NCBI RefSeq assembly: GCF_017165765.1
Contig: NZ_JAFGZD010000001.1
Coordinates: 434,001-498,000 of the forward strand
Source: Pseudomonas capsici
GTDB lineage: Bacteria; Pseudomonadota; Gammaproteobacteria; Pseudomonadales; Pseudomonadaceae
Reading direction: 5' to 3'
DNA length: 64,000 nt
Positions 36,146-44,645 of this stretch are shown piece after piece. Below the pieces are notes generated by a model. It was not told where the DNA came from. It saw only the letters and a list, made by a program, of their open reading frames with translations, and ran no database searches. The stretch's first letter is position 1. Each line of letters starts with the position of its first letter. Made by a program: the position numbers and the translations under genes.

Positions 36146-37474
36146 ATGAATAACAAACGCAACATTGCCGCTGCGGCGGCAGTGGTGGTTCTCATTGGCC
36201 TGGGCAGTCTGACCCTGGGTGGCGGTCAGTCTTTCTCCAATGCCTCCTCCGAACACGCCCATGACGATGAAAAGGAATCCTCTCACGGCCAGGAAAAAGG
36301 CCATGAAGGGGAAAGCCATGACGATCACGGGGATGAGCCAAAAGGCAAAGCGGCCGAAAAGGACGAGCATGGCGATGAAGGCCATGGAGAAAAAGGTCAT
36401 GGAGAGGAGGGCCATGGAGAAAAAGGTCATGGAGAGGAGGGCCATGAAGAAGGCGCGCTGGAATTGAGCGAGGCCCAGATCAAGGCGGCAGGCATTGAGC
36501 TGGGCGTTGCCGCCTCTCGCCGGATGAGTACCTCCATCTCGTTCCCCGGTGAAATCCGTTTCGATGAAGATCGCACGTCACATGTGGTGCCAAGAGTCAG
36601 CGGTGTGGTGGAGGAGGTAAAAGCCGATCTTGGCCAGCAGGTCAGAAAGGGCCAGGTCCTGGCGGTGATTGCCAGTCAGCAGGTCTCGGAACAGCGCAGT
36701 GAGCTGAGTGCGGCGCAGCGTCGGGTTGAACTGGCCCGTCTGACATTCCAGCGCGAGAAAAAACTCTGGGAAGACAAGATATCGGCCGAGCAGGATTACC
36801 AGCAGGCACGTCAGGCCTTGCAGGAGGCGGAAATCGCCCTGAGCAATGCCCGGCAGAAAGTCAGTGCCATGGGCGCGGCAGGGAAGGCCACCGGCAATCG
36901 TTACGAACTCGTTGCGCCTTTCGATTCTGTGGTCGTTGAAAAGCATCTGGGGCTTGGTGAAGTGGTCAGCGAGAGCAGTAATGTTTTCACGCTCTCGGAT
37001 CTGTCCCGGGTCTGGGCCACTTTTGGCGTGACGCCCAAGGATCTGGACAAGGTGATTGTCGGGCGCAATGTCAGAGTCAGTTCGCCGGACATGAATGCTG
37101 AAGTCGAGGGCCAGGTGAGCTATGTCGGCAACCTGCTGGGTGAGCAGAGCAGGGCCGCGACGGTGCGGGTGAAACTCGCGAATCCTCAGGGCGCCTGGCG
37201 TCCCGGACTGTTTGTCTCGATTGCGGTGGCGGCTCACACCAGCGAGGTCGCGGTCAGCATTCCCGAAGAAGCGATCCAGGCCGTTGAAGACAAGCCTTCG
37301 GTCTTTGTGCGTACGCCACAGGGGTTCCAGGTCCAGCCTGTGACGCTCGGGCGCAGCGACAGCGGCTATGTGGAAGTGCTCAAGGGGCTGGCAGTCGATA
37401 CGCAAGTCGCAACTGCCGGCAGTTTCGTCCTCAAGTCGGAGCTGGGCAAGGGCTCGGCCGAGCATGCCCATTGA
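36146..37474 (+). CDS. czcB: Membrane-fusion protein of a heavy-metal RND efflux pump (CzcB family)
   Basis: The ATG at 36146 (MNNKRNIAAAAAVVVLIGLG) has an AGGAG site. The 442-residue periplasmic adaptor has an N-terminal helix anchor, a His/Asp/Glu-rich linker (about residues 36-107) with repeated GHGEEGHGEKGH, then the beta-barrel/lipoyl/hairpin adaptor (ISFPGEIRFDEDRTSHVVP, QVRKGQVLAVIASQQVSEQR, YELVAPFDSVVVEKHLGLG). The acidic-His linker is a likely metal-chelating arm that feeds the pump. Part of it is a perfect 30-base tandem repeat at 36380-36439. It bridges CzcA and CzcC. Confidence 0.92.
   Translation: MNNKRNIAAAAAVVVLIGLGSLTLGGGQSFSNASSEHAHDDEKESSHGQEKGHEGESHDDHGDEPKGKAAEKDEHGDEGHGEKGHGEEGHGEKGHGEEGHEEGALELSEAQIKAAGIELGVAASRRMSTSISFPGEIRFDEDRTSHVVPRVSGVVEEVKADLGQQVRKGQVLAVIASQQVSEQRSELSAAQRRVELARLTFQREKKLWEDKISAEQDYQQARQALQEAEIALSNARQKVSAMGAAGKATGNRYELVAPFDSVVVEKHLGLGEVVSESSNVFTLSDLSRVWATFGVTPKDLDKVIVGRNVRVSSPDMNAEVEGQVSYVGNLLGEQSRAATVRVKLANPQGAWRPGLFVSIAVAAHTSEVAVSIPEEAIQAVEDKPSVFVRTPQGFQVQPVTLGRSDSGYVEVLKGLAVDTQVATAGSFVLKSELGKGSAEHAH
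36380..36439 (+). repeat. Two perfect 30-bp tandem copies inside the CzcB histidine-rich linker
   Basis: GGCCATGGAGAAAAAGGTCA followed by TGGAGAGGAG is repeated exactly at 36380-36409 and 36410-36439, with a partial third copy after. Each unit codes for ten residues (GHGEKGHGEE). The unit is in frame, so copy-number change would alter linker length and His content without breaking the gene. Confidence 0.9.
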
Positions 37475-37498
37475 TCCGCTACGCACGAGAACTCTTCC

Positions 37499-40400
37499 AT
37501 GTTTGAACGCCTGATTCAATTTGCCATAGAGCAGCGCATTGTCGTCATGCTGGCGGTCCTGCTGATGGTGGGGCTCGGCATTGCCAGCTACCAGAAGCTG
37601 CCCATCGATGCGGTGCCCGATATCACCAACGTCCAGGTGCAGATCAATACCGCTGCACCGGGTTTTTCTCCGCTGGAAACCGAGCAACGCATTACCTTTG
37701 CCATCGAAACCGCCATGGCCGGATTGCCGGGCCTGAAGCAGACCCGCTCGCTGTCGCGCTCCGGGTTGTCTCAGGTCACGGTGATTTTCGAGGATGGCAC
37801 CGACCTGTTTTTCGCCCGCCAACAGGTCAGCGAGCGTTTGCAGACTGCCAGGGAGCAGTTGCCTGAGAATATCGATGCCATGATGGGGCCTGTCTCCACC
37901 GGTCTCGGGGAAATATTCCTCTGGACGGTGGAGGCCAGGGAGGGGGCGCTGAAAGAGGATGGCACGCCTTATACGCCTACTGACCTGCGGGTCATTCAGG
38001 ACTGGATCATCAAACCACAACTGCGCAATGTGCCGGGTGTCGCCGAGATCAATACCATTGGCGGCTTTGCCAAGCAGTACCAGATCGCGCCCGATCCGAA
38101 AAAGCTGGCCGCCTACAAGTTGACGCTCAACGACCTGATCGTGGCCCTTGAGCGCAACAACGCCAACGTCGGCGCTGGTTACATCGAGCGTGGTGGCGAG
38201 CAACTGGTGATTCGCGCGCCGGGGCAACTGGCCAATGAACTCGATATCGCCAATATCGTGATTGCCAATGTGCAGGGCACGCCGATCCGGGTGAGCCATG
38301 TCGCCGATGTGGTGATCGGCAAGGAGCTGCGTTCCGGTGCTGCAACCGAGAACGGCCGTGAAGTCGTGCTGGGCACGGTCTTCATGCTGATCGGCGAGAA
38401 CAGTCGCAGCGTCTCTCAGGCGGTAGCCGCGAAGCTGACCGAGATCAATCGTTCGTTGCCCAAGGGCGTCGTGGCGGTTACGGTTTATGACCGTACCAAT
38501 CTGGTCGAGAAGGCCATTGCCACGGTCAAGAAGAACCTGATCGAGGGCGCGATTCTGGTCATCGCCGTCCTGTTCCTGTTTCTGGGCAACATTCGTGCGG
38601 CCCTGATCACCGCCATGGTCATTCCATTGGCCATGCTCTTTACCTTCACCGGTATGTTTGCCAACAAGGTCAGTGCCAACCTGATGAGTCTGGGGGCGCT
38701 GGACTTCGGCATTATTGTCGATGGCGCGGTGGTCATCGTTGAAAACTCGATTCGCAGGCTGGCTCATGCCCAGCAGCGCCATGGCCGCATGCTGACCCGC
38801 TCCGAACGTTTCCATGAAGTCTTTGCCGCTGCACGTGAGGCACGGCGACCGCTGATCTTCGGTCAGTTGATCATCATGGTCGTGTACCTGCCGATCTTTG
38901 CCCTGACAGGTGTCGAAGGCAAGATGTTCCACCCGATGGCTTTTACTGTAGTCATTGCCCTGCTGGGGGCGATGATTCTGTCCGTGACTTTTGTGCCCGC
39001 CGCCATTGCCATGTTCGTCACCGGCAAGGTGAAGGAAGAGGAAGGCGTGGTCATGCGTACGGCCCGGCAGCGTTATGCACCGGTTCTGGACTGGGTGCTT
39101 GGCCACCGTACCCTGGCGTTCGGCATGGCGTTTGCGGTTATCGCCGTCTCTGGTGTCGCTGCCAGCCGAATGGGCAGTGAGTTCATCCCCAGCCTGAGTG
39201 AAGGTGACTTCGCCTTGCAGGCCTTGCGTGTTCCGGGCACCAGCCTGACCCAGTCGGTGGACATGCAACAGCGTCTCGAGAAAGCCATCATCGAACGCAT
39301 GCCGGAAGTAGAGCGCGTGTTCGCCCGGACAGGGACTGCGGAAATCGCCGCCGACCCGATGCCGCCGAATATTTCCGATAGCTATGTGATGCTCAAGCCT
39401 GCCGACCAATGGCCTGATCCGAAGAAGTCCCGAGAGACACTGATTGCCGAATTGCAGGCCGCCGCTGCCAGCGTGCCGGGCAGTAACTACGAGCTGTCCC
39501 AGCCGATTCAGTTGCGCTTCAACGAGCTGATTTCAGGCGTGCGCAGCGATGTGGCGGTGAAAGTGTTTGGCGATGATATGGACGTGCTCAATCAGACGGC
39601 CAACAGGATTGCCGCAACGCTGCAGAAGGTCAGTGGCGCCTCGGAGGTCAAGGTCGAACAGACTACCGGCCTGCCGGTGCTGACGATCAATATCGATCGC
39701 GACAAGGCTGCCCGTTATGGCTTGAACATGGGCGATGTACAGGATGCCATTGCCATTGCTGTCGGTGGGCGTCAGGCCGGTACGTTGTATGACGGGGATC
39801 GCCGTTTCGACATGGTAGTGCGCTTGTCCGAAAAGCTGCGCACCGATGTGAACGGGCTCTCGAACCTGCTGATTCCCGTTCCGGCAAGCCCGGTCAGCGG
39901 CAATTCACAGATCGGCTTCATTCCCTTGTCTCAGGTGGCGAGCCTGGATCTGATCCTTGGGCCTAATCAGATCAGTCGCGAGAACGGCAAACGGCTGGTC
40001 ATCGTCAGCGCCAACGTACGGGGCAGGGATCTTGGCTCGTTCGTGGAAGAGGCCGGGCAATCCATTGGTGAGCAGGTGACGATCCCGCCGGGGTACTGGA
40101 CCAGTTGGGGCGGGCAGTTCGAGCAGCTTCAATCGGCGGCCCAGCGTCTGAAAATCGTGGTGCCTGTAGCGTTGCTGATGGTGCTGGCGTTGCTGTTCAT
40201 GATGTTCAACAACCTCAGGGACGGCTTGCTGGTCTTTACCGGCATTCCCTTTGCCTTGACGGGCGGTATTCTGGCGCTATGGCTGCGTGACATCCCCTTG
40301 TCGATTTCTGCCGGGGTCGGATTCATTGCTCTGTCCGGTGTTGCAGTCCTGAACGGTCTGGTGATGATTGCCTTCATTCGTAACCTTCGGGAAGAGGGCT

Positions 40401-40633
40401 TCAGTCTGGCCAAAGCCATCCATGAAGGTGCTTTGACAAGGTTGCGTCCGGTGTTGATGACCGCGCTGGTTGCCTCTCTGGGCTTTATCCCCATGGCCCT
40501 GGCCACAGGTACGGGTGCTGAGGTGCAAAGGCCTCTGGCTACCGTCGTGATCGGCGGAATACTGTCGTCGACCATTTTGACCTTGCTGGTTTTGCCAGCC
40601 CTCTATCAGTGGGCTTATCGTCGAGAAGAATAA
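37499..40633 (+). CDS. czcA: Heavy-metal RND efflux transporter (CzcA family)
   Basis: A 1044-residue inner-membrane pump of the HME-RND family. It shows twelve helices, two large periplasmic loops, and the signature LDFGIIVDGAVVIVEN in the fourth helix with the Asp relay, plus GVAALNGLVM-like GVAVLNGLVMIAFIRN in the C-terminal half. CzcA-type pumps expel Co2+, Zn2+ and Cd2+ using the proton gradient; Cu/Ag pumps (CusA) are related, so the metal is inferred from the czc order and from the CzcB linker. It is followed by a terminator at 40654-40686. Confidence 0.93.
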   Translation: MFERLIQFAIEQRIVVMLAVLLMVGLGIASYQKLPIDAVPDITNVQVQINTAAPGFSPLETEQRITFAIETAMAGLPGLKQTRSLSRSGLSQVTVIFEDGTDLFFARQQVSERLQTAREQLPENIDAMMGPVSTGLGEIFLWTVEAREGALKEDGTPYTPTDLRVIQDWIIKPQLRNVPGVAEINTIGGFAKQYQIAPDPKKLAAYKLTLNDLIVALERNNANVGAGYIERGGEQLVIRAPGQLANELDIANIVIANVQGTPIRVSHVADVVIGKELRSGAATENGREVVLGTVFMLIGENSRSVSQAVAAKLTEINRSLPKGVVAVTVYDRTNLVEKAIATVKKNLIEGAILVIAVLFLFLGNIRAALITAMVIPLAMLFTFTGMFANKVSANLMSLGALDFGIIVDGAVVIVENSIRRLAHAQQRHGRMLTRSERFHEVFAAAREARRPLIFGQLIIMVVYLPIFALTGVEGKMFHPMAFTVVIALLGAMILSVTFVPAAIAMFVTGKVKEEEGVVMRTARQRYAPVLDWVLGHRTLAFGMAFAVIAVSGVAASRMGSEFIPSLSEGDFALQALRVPGTSLTQSVDMQQRLEKAIIERMPEVERVFARTGTAEIAADPMPPNISDSYVMLKPADQWPDPKKSRETLIAELQAAAASVPGSNYELSQPIQLRFNELISGVRSDVAVKVFGDDMDVLNQTANRIAATLQKVSGASEVKVEQTTGLPVLTINIDRDKAARYGLNMGDVQDAIAIAVGGRQAGTLYDGDRRFDMVVRLSEKLRTDVNGLSNLLIPVPASPVSGNSQIGFIPLSQVASLDLILGPNQISRENGKRLVIVSANVRGRDLGSFVEEAGQSIGEQVTIPPGYWTSWGGQFEQLQSAAQRLKIVVPVALLMVLALLFMMFNNLRDGLLVFTGIPFALTGGILALWLRDIPLSISAGVGFIALSGVAVLNGLVMIAFIRNLREEGFSLAKAIHEGALTRLRPVLMTALVASLGFIPMALATGTGAEVQRPLATVVIGGILSSTILTLLVLPALYQWAYRREE

Positions 40634-40653
40634 GCAGGCAAGTTGCTAGAAAG

Positions 40654-40686
40654 GCTCATGGCGGGTGACTGTCATGAGCTTTTTTA
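40654..40686 (+). terminator. Intrinsic terminator of the czcCBA operon
   Basis: GCTCATG (40654-40660) and CATGAGC (40673-40679) form a perfect seven-base stem around a 12-base loop and are followed by TTTTTT. It lies 20 bases after the czcA stop. Confidence 0.85.
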
Positions 40687-40704
40687 TGTAGGGTTTATAG
40701 AGTG

Positions 40705-40720
40705 ATTACAGAATGGTAAT
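40705..40720 (+). promoter_or_regulatory. Metal-regulator box before the first DUF2790 gene (ATTAC-N6-GTAAT)
   Basis: ATTAC and GTAAT are exact inverted arms with a six-base centre. A -10-like TACAGT with TGC in front (40751-40759) starts 33 bases after the box, so the box sits near the -35 region, as expected for an OmpR-type activator. The box before czcC has the same form and spacing. Confidence 0.6.
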
Positions 40721-40786
40721 GCTCACGTAACGTTCTCGAAAGTGTCTGATTGCTACAGTGAGTCATCACTCAAGAGGAATCGGAAG

Positions 40787-41116
40787 ATGAATGTTATCAA
40801 ACTGTCTGTTCTTGCTTTTGCACTTGCCTCGCCACTGACTTCATATGCTTTCAGCTCTGCGGATCTTCAAGGTGAAGAGCGGAGCAGGGTGCATCAACTC
40901 AAGGTCGAGGACTATGCAGCCAAGGCACAAAAGACAGTTCCGAAAATTCAGAACTATGCCTACGGCATGAAACTGGACATTGCCAAGGTGGTCGTTAAAA
41001 CGCCAGCGCCCAAGACCTGCGGTATCAACTCCAAAATGATGACGTATGAAGACTCCCAGGGCGAGCTGAATACGTTGCGCTACAAGGTTTTGAGCGATTG
41101 TGCCGGCAAGAACTGA
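40787..41116 (+). CDS. Small secreted DUF2790 protein, copy 1
   Basis: Start 40787 (MNVIKLSVLAFALASPLTS) has a GAGGAATCGGA ribosome region and a clean signal peptide cut after YAF. The 109-residue product has the DUF2790 pattern: YAYGMKLDIAKVVVKTPAPK, a Cys pair (TCGINSKMMTYEDSQGELNT, then LSDCAGKN) and no other domain. DUF2790 proteins are small periplasmic proteins common in Pseudomonas near metal-resistance genes; the reaction or binding partner is unknown. The CopR-like box at 40705-40720 suggests control by the metal two-component system. Copy 2 follows 142 bases on. Confidence 0.85.
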   Translation: MNVIKLSVLAFALASPLTSYAFSSADLQGEERSRVHQLKVEDYAAKAQKTVPKIQNYAYGMKLDIAKVVVKTPAPKTCGINSKMMTYEDSQGELNTLRYKVLSDCAGKN

Positions 41117-41186
41117 TGGTCACGTACTGGTCTGAAAACCACGTTTTTACAGAGGAAAACAAACAGAAACAATTGGCGCTTAAAAG

Positions 41187-41206
41187 TATGCCGGATGGCA
41201 TATTTT
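41187..41206 (+). terminator. Short hairpin between the two DUF2790 genes
   Basis: TATGCC (41187-41192) and GGCATA (41197-41202) form a perfect stem with a four-base loop followed by TTTT. It could partly end transcription of the first copy. A -10-like TACATT (41226-41231) lies shortly after it and may serve the second copy. Confidence 0.4.
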
Positions 41207-41258
41207 CGTCGAGTGACTGTATTGCTACATTGAGTTTCAATTAAACAGGAGACGATAG

Positions 41259-41591
41259 ATGAAAGCTTTAAAGTTGTCCGTTCTTGCCTTTGCACTTGTT
41301 TCGCCACTGACTTCGTATGCGTTCAGTACAACGGACTTGCGGGACAGTGAAGAGCGCAGTAAAGCACACCAGGCCAAGGTCGAGGAATATGCGGCCAAGA
41401 CACAGAAGCCCGTTCCTGTCATACAGAACTATGCCTACGGAATGAAGCTGGATGTTGCCAAGGTCGTGATCAAGACCCCGGCGCCTGGCGATTGCGGGAT
41501 CAACTATAAGTTCATGACTTATGAAGACTCGCAAGGCGATCTCAATACACTGAGTTACAAGGCAATAACTGAGTGTGCTGGTAGAAACTGA
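41259..41591 (+). CDS. Small secreted DUF2790 protein, copy 2
   Basis: A 110-residue paralogue of copy 1 (MKALKLSVLAFALVSPLTS start, YAYGMKLDVAKVVIKTPAPG, then GINYKFMTYEDSQGDLNTLS). The mature part is closely similar to copy 1 with both Cys kept, so the two arose by tandem duplication. The promoter region has a -10-like TACATT resembling TACAGT of copy 1, but no ATTAC-N6-GTAAT box at the matching distance, so control may differ. A ribosome site AGGAGACGATAG precedes the ATG. Confidence 0.85.
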   Translation: MKALKLSVLAFALVSPLTSYAFSTTDLRDSEERSKAHQAKVEEYAAKTQKPVPVIQNYAYGMKLDVAKVVIKTPAPGDCGINYKFMTYEDSQGDLNTLSYKAITECAGRN

Positions 41592-41602
41592 TGTCTGTAG
41601 AC

Positions 41603-41640
41603 CAATAAGCGGCTGGTGCATATGCGCCAGCCGCTTATTG
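41603..41640. terminator. Bidirectional terminator hairpin between converging genes
   Basis: CAATAAGCGGCTGG (41603-41616) and CCAGCCGCTTATTG (41627-41640) are perfect 14-base arms around a 10-base loop. It is located between the second DUF2790 gene and the converging methyltransferase gene. Confidence 0.85.
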
Positions 41641-41652
41641 CATTCCTGGCGG

Positions 41653-42615
41653 CTACGCCCATCCGGCCCGGGGCTCACCGTCAGCCTTGAATACCAGAGC
41701 TTTCAAGCCGCCCTCGATACTGGCATCGGGAAATTCGGGTGGATTTTCCAGGCGTTGCTCGAAGCGCAATTCCGGGGCTTCAACCGCTGTGTGCCGGATC
41801 AGAAAATCCGTGCCGACAGCCGGATCGTTCATACAGGCCAGCACCGTTCCATCCTCGGTCAGCAGTTCCGGCAAGCGACGCAGAACCCGTTGATAATCCT
41901 TGTCGAGCATGAAGCTGCCTTTCTGGAATGACGGCGGGTCGATGATCACCAGATCATAAGGGCCCGAGCGCGTGACCTTGGCCCATGACTTGAACAGATC
42001 GTGGCCCAGAAAGCTGACCCTGCTCAGATCATGGCCATTGAGCCGATGATTCTCCCTGCCACGGTTCAATGCTGCCTTGGCCATGTCCAGATTCACCACA
42101 TGATCGGCACCGCCGGCAATGGCAGCGACCGAAAAGCCACAGGTATAGGCGAAAAGATTGAGCACTCGCTTGCCCTTGGCCTGGGAACGAACCCATTCGC
42201 GGCCATAACGCATGTCCAGAAACAGACCGCTGTTCTGTTTCTTGCCGAAATCCACCTTGTAGCGCAGTTCGTTCTCGGTGATGACCCATTCGTCCATCAA
42301 CTCGCCCAGAAGGCATTGCATGGTGCTTTGTGGCAGATAGCGATGTTGCAGCAACAGCGTATGGGCCTGGCTCTGTTGCCATTGAGGGGAGTGCGTCAGT
42401 TCCAGCAGCAGTCGGGTCAGTGCCTCCAGCTCTGATTCCAGTGGCTCCCGAAACAGGGAGACCAGCACCACACCCTGCATCCAGTCGACGGTAATGTGTT
42501 CAAGCCCCGGCCACACTCTGCCGCGTCCATGAAACAGGCGACGGGTTTCATCGGGCACGCTGCTCAAGGCATCGAGTACGTGCTGTTGCAGGGTGGCAAG
42601 CGCATCAGGGGTCAT
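41653..42615 (-). CDS. Class I SAM-dependent methyltransferase (RlmI/RlmL-like)
   Basis: A 320-residue protein with the Methyltrans_SAM layout. NSGLFLDMRYGREWVRSQA precedes the SAM site (VLNLFAYTCGFSVAAIAGG), the acidic loop (VVNLDMAKAALNRGRENHR) follows and the catalytic-type DPPSF loop is IIDPPSFQKGSF. Related enzymes methylate 23S rRNA cytosine or guanine. The substrate is inferred as rRNA only by family. It is a single gene, converging with the DUF2790 genes. Confidence 0.85.
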   Translation of the reverse strand: MTPDALATLQQHVLDALSSVPDETRRLFHGRGRVWPGLEHITVDWMQGVVLVSLFREPLESELEALTRLLLELTHSPQWQQSQAHTLLLQHRYLPQSTMQCLLGELMDEWVITENELRYKVDFGKKQNSGLFLDMRYGREWVRSQAKGKRVLNLFAYTCGFSVAAIAGGADHVVNLDMAKAALNRGRENHRLNGHDLSRVSFLGHDLFKSWAKVTRSGPYDLVIIDPPSFQKGSFMLDKDYQRVLRRLPELLTEDGTVLACMNDPAVGTDFLIRHTAVEAPELRFEQRLENPPEFPDASIEGGLKALVFKADGEPRAGWA

Positions 42616-42694
42616 GACAAGGGTCGGCAGTGAAAGGGCGCGTATGGTAAACGCATTTCAAGCGACGCTGAAATGGAATAGCAATGCAGTTGCG

Positions 42695-43399
42695 TCAGCG
42701 TGGCATATAGCGGCGTTGCCAGCGATGGGGGATCTTCAGTGATACAACCCCCAGCAAGGCTGAGAGTACGCCGCTGACCAGCAGCGCGTTGAGAGCCATG
42801 TGTCGTTCAAGCACGGCACCGATGACGGCCCCGATGAACATGCCTGCCCAGGGGACAAGTTGAATCCGCCAGCCATCTCGGCGCTCACCGAGCATCCGGC
42901 GCCCCAGGCCACGTCCGAAACGTGACAGCGCACCGGTCACGTAGGTCAGGCCAACGGGAAGGCCATTGACCTGTTCGACAGCGGCATTGAGCATGCCCAT
43001 GGCCAGAATGGCCCAGACAAGTGCCAGAATATGCGTATCCATCGGCCAGGCCGCAGCAGCACAGAGTAATGTCGCGACGCTGAGCAGCAAGGGCAGGGCG
43101 CGTCTGCCACCCAGACGGGCAACGATGACGCCCAGGGCATTGCCTGCAATAAAGACCACAATTGCCAGTATCAGGCGGGTGGTGGTCCCCGAGTCCCCGT
43201 CACTGATGGCAACGGCCAGGCGAGTGGTGTTGCCACTCATGAATGAAACGAAATCCCCGGTGGCCATGAAGCCTATTGCGTCGGTCATGCCGGCCAGTAC
43301 TGACAGGCTGGCCGCCAATGTCATACCGACCCTGCCACGCCATTTCTGCATGCTCAGGTGTCGGGAGCTGGTGTTGATCTTGGTGGCAGTTGGCAACAT
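42695..43399 (-). CDS. DUF1275/YoaK-family membrane protein
   Basis: A 234-residue protein with six predicted helices (LAASLSVLAGMTDAIGFMA, LILAIVVFIAGNALGVIVA, and others) and the conserved FVSFMSGNTTRLAVAI element. YoaK-family members are membrane proteins of unknown transport role. It is 42 bases from the small gene upstream on the minus strand, so the two may be co-transcribed. Confidence 0.87.
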   Translation of the reverse strand: MLPTATKINTSSRHLSMQKWRGRVGMTLAASLSVLAGMTDAIGFMATGDFVSFMSGNTTRLAVAISDGDSGTTTRLILAIVVFIAGNALGVIVARLGGRRALPLLLSVATLLCAAAAWPMDTHILALVWAILAMGMLNAAVEQVNGLPVGLTYVTGALSRFGRGLGRRMLGERRDGWRIQLVPWAGMFIGAVIGAVLERHMALNALLVSGVLSALLGVVSLKIPHRWQRRYMPR

Positions 43400-43441
43400 G
43401 GATGACTCTCTGGAGCAGACCGTGCGTTGCGAGGGGCGTGT

Positions 43442-43669
43442 TCACTGCGGTTTGGTGCGTACGATCCTTTTCGCCTTGACCTCGTCCGCATAAGCCTTGA
43501 GCTGGTCGGCATCGCCGTAGAGCCGATTGACCAACTGCAGAATGGCGGTCACATCGACATCTTTCATGTCAGAGGCGAGCTTGAGAATTTCATCTGCCGT
43601 TTTTTCGAGATTGGAGGCCGTGCCCTTCAGGTGCCGCTTCAGCTCCTGGGTCGGCTTATTGAGAGCCAT
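43442..43669 (-). CDS. Small cytoplasmic helical protein of unknown function
   Basis: Start 43669 (MALNKPTQELKRHLKG) is set by AGGA six bases upstream on the minus strand; a longer in-frame start at 43738 lacks one. The 75-residue protein is fully helical and charged (LEKTADEILKLASDMKDVDV, then KAYADEVKAKRIVRTKPQ). It has a basic tail but no known domain. It could be a small DNA- or protein-binding factor. It precedes the DUF1275 gene. Confidence 0.7.
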   Translation of the reverse strand: MALNKPTQELKRHLKGTASNLEKTADEILKLASDMKDVDVTAILQLVNRLYGDADQLKAYADEVKAKRIVRTKPQ

Positions 43670-43794
43670 ATATGTTCCTGTCAGATAAATGTATGAACTC
43701 CATGCCCAGAGAATGGCTTTTTCTACGGTAACAAGCAATCCGCGGGCGGTATCTGACAGTCATGAAGGAAAGGCAGGCAGTCCGTTGCCGGTGA

Positions 43795-44136
43795 TCAATC
43801 GTCGCGGGTCAGGACTTCCAGCAGTTCTATTTCAAACGTCAGATTGGAGCCGGGCTGGATATGAGCGCCCATCTTTCTGTCGCCGTAGCCAAGGTGAGCC
43901 GGGACGAAGAGCTTGCGTTTACCGCCCACCTTCATTCCCATCAGGCCCAGGTCCCAGCCTTTGATGACCCGGCCGGTCCCAATCACGCACTGGAATGGCT
44001 TGCCGCGTTCATGTGATGAGTCGAAGACGGTGCCATCGTCCAGAACGCCAGTGTAATGGGTCGTGATCAAGGCTCCTTTGACCGCTTCCTTGCCGTCCCC
44101 GATATGCAGGTCGGTAATCTCCAGTTCGTTGCTCAT
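43795..44136 (-). CDS. FKBP-type peptidyl-prolyl cis-trans isomerase
   Basis: Start 44136 (MSNELEITDLHIGDGKEAVK) has an AGGAC site. The 113-residue protein is a single FKBP domain: HYTGVLDDGTVFDSSHERGK, then VIGTGRVIKGWDLGLMGMKV and GYGDRKMGAHIQPGSNLTFE. It catalyses proline isomerisation during folding. No signal peptide is seen, so it is cytoplasmic. A terminator-like hairpin at 44205-44234 separates it from the gene upstream. Confidence 0.94.
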   Translation of the reverse strand: MSNELEITDLHIGDGKEAVKGALITTHYTGVLDDGTVFDSSHERGKPFQCVIGTGRVIKGWDLGLMGMKVGGKRKLFVPAHLGYGDRKMGAHIQPGSNLTFEIELLEVLTRDD

Positions 44137-44204
44137 GGTGTGATTGTCCTGTGGTGGTCGGGGCTGCTTTCTCGCAGAAAAGCCCTTGGGTGGCAAGTTG
44201 CGCA

Positions 44205-44234
44205 AACGAAAACGGGGAAGTTTTCACTTCCCCG
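44205..44234 (-). terminator. Intrinsic terminator of the small membrane-protein gene
   Basis: CGGGGAAGT and ACTTCCCCG (44213-44221 and 44226-44234) form a perfect nine-base stem with a four-base loop. On the minus strand a TTTTCGTTT tract follows. Confidence 0.85.
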
Positions 44235-44257
44235 TCCGGTAGTTGCAGAGCGTGGCA

Positions 44258-44539
44258 TCACAGATTCTGTGTGCTGATCACCATGGCCTGGGCGATATTG
44301 GCCTTCTGCTCTTCGGTAAAGTGATCCCAGACGTTGACCTTGGCGTAGTAGCCAAGCCCTGCCAGGCAATACAGGCTCAAGGTGAGCACGATGAAGATCG
44401 AGATGAAGGTCCAGCGGCCTTGCTCGTCTTCACGGTTGAAATCACGGGAGTAGGGGGTGTCTGCAGAGCGGCGGGACGCAAGCACCGAGGAAAGACGTTT
44501 GAACCATTGGAACAGATGAATCACAACAAGCCGCAGCAT
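44258..44539 (-). CDS. Small inner-membrane protein of unknown function
   Basis: Start 44539 (MLRLVVIHLFQWFKRLSSVL) is preferred since GAGG lies nine bases upstream on the minus strand; a TTG at 44554 is also in frame. The 93-residue protein has an amphipathic N-terminus, one membrane helix (FISIFIVLTLSLYCLAGLGY) and a charged C-terminus ending VISTQNL. No family is recognised. It has its own terminator downstream. Confidence 0.72.
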   Translation of the reverse strand: MLRLVVIHLFQWFKRLSSVLASRRSADTPYSRDFNREDEQGRWTFISIFIVLTLSLYCLAGLGYYAKVNVWDHFTEEQKANIAQAMVISTQNL

Positions 44540-44616
44540 TGGAAATAGCCTCAATATCGGAAAACGGAGCTGGATTTACGGCTCAGTGGGCCGCAAAGCA
44601 AAAGCTGAAAACGCAA

Positions 44617-44645
44617 AAAGCCCGTCGGGGACGGGCTTTCTTTTT
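44617..44645. terminator. Orphan intrinsic terminator in a divergent intergenic region
   Basis: AAAGCCCGT (44617-44625) and ACGGGCTTT (44631-44639) form a nine-base stem. T-runs follow on both strands (TTTCTTTTT on plus, TTTTTG on minus). No gene on either strand ends here: the minus-strand gene starts at 44539 and the next plus-strand reading frame starts at 44929. Confidence 0.75.

Noticed and set aside
36578..39409. A 943-codon open frame on the minus strand across czcB and czcA
   Set aside because: It is a mirror of two strongly supported genes: high GC with GC-rich third positions leaves the opposite strand open. The translation has no domain and is His/Gln/Arg-rich, as antisense shadows are.
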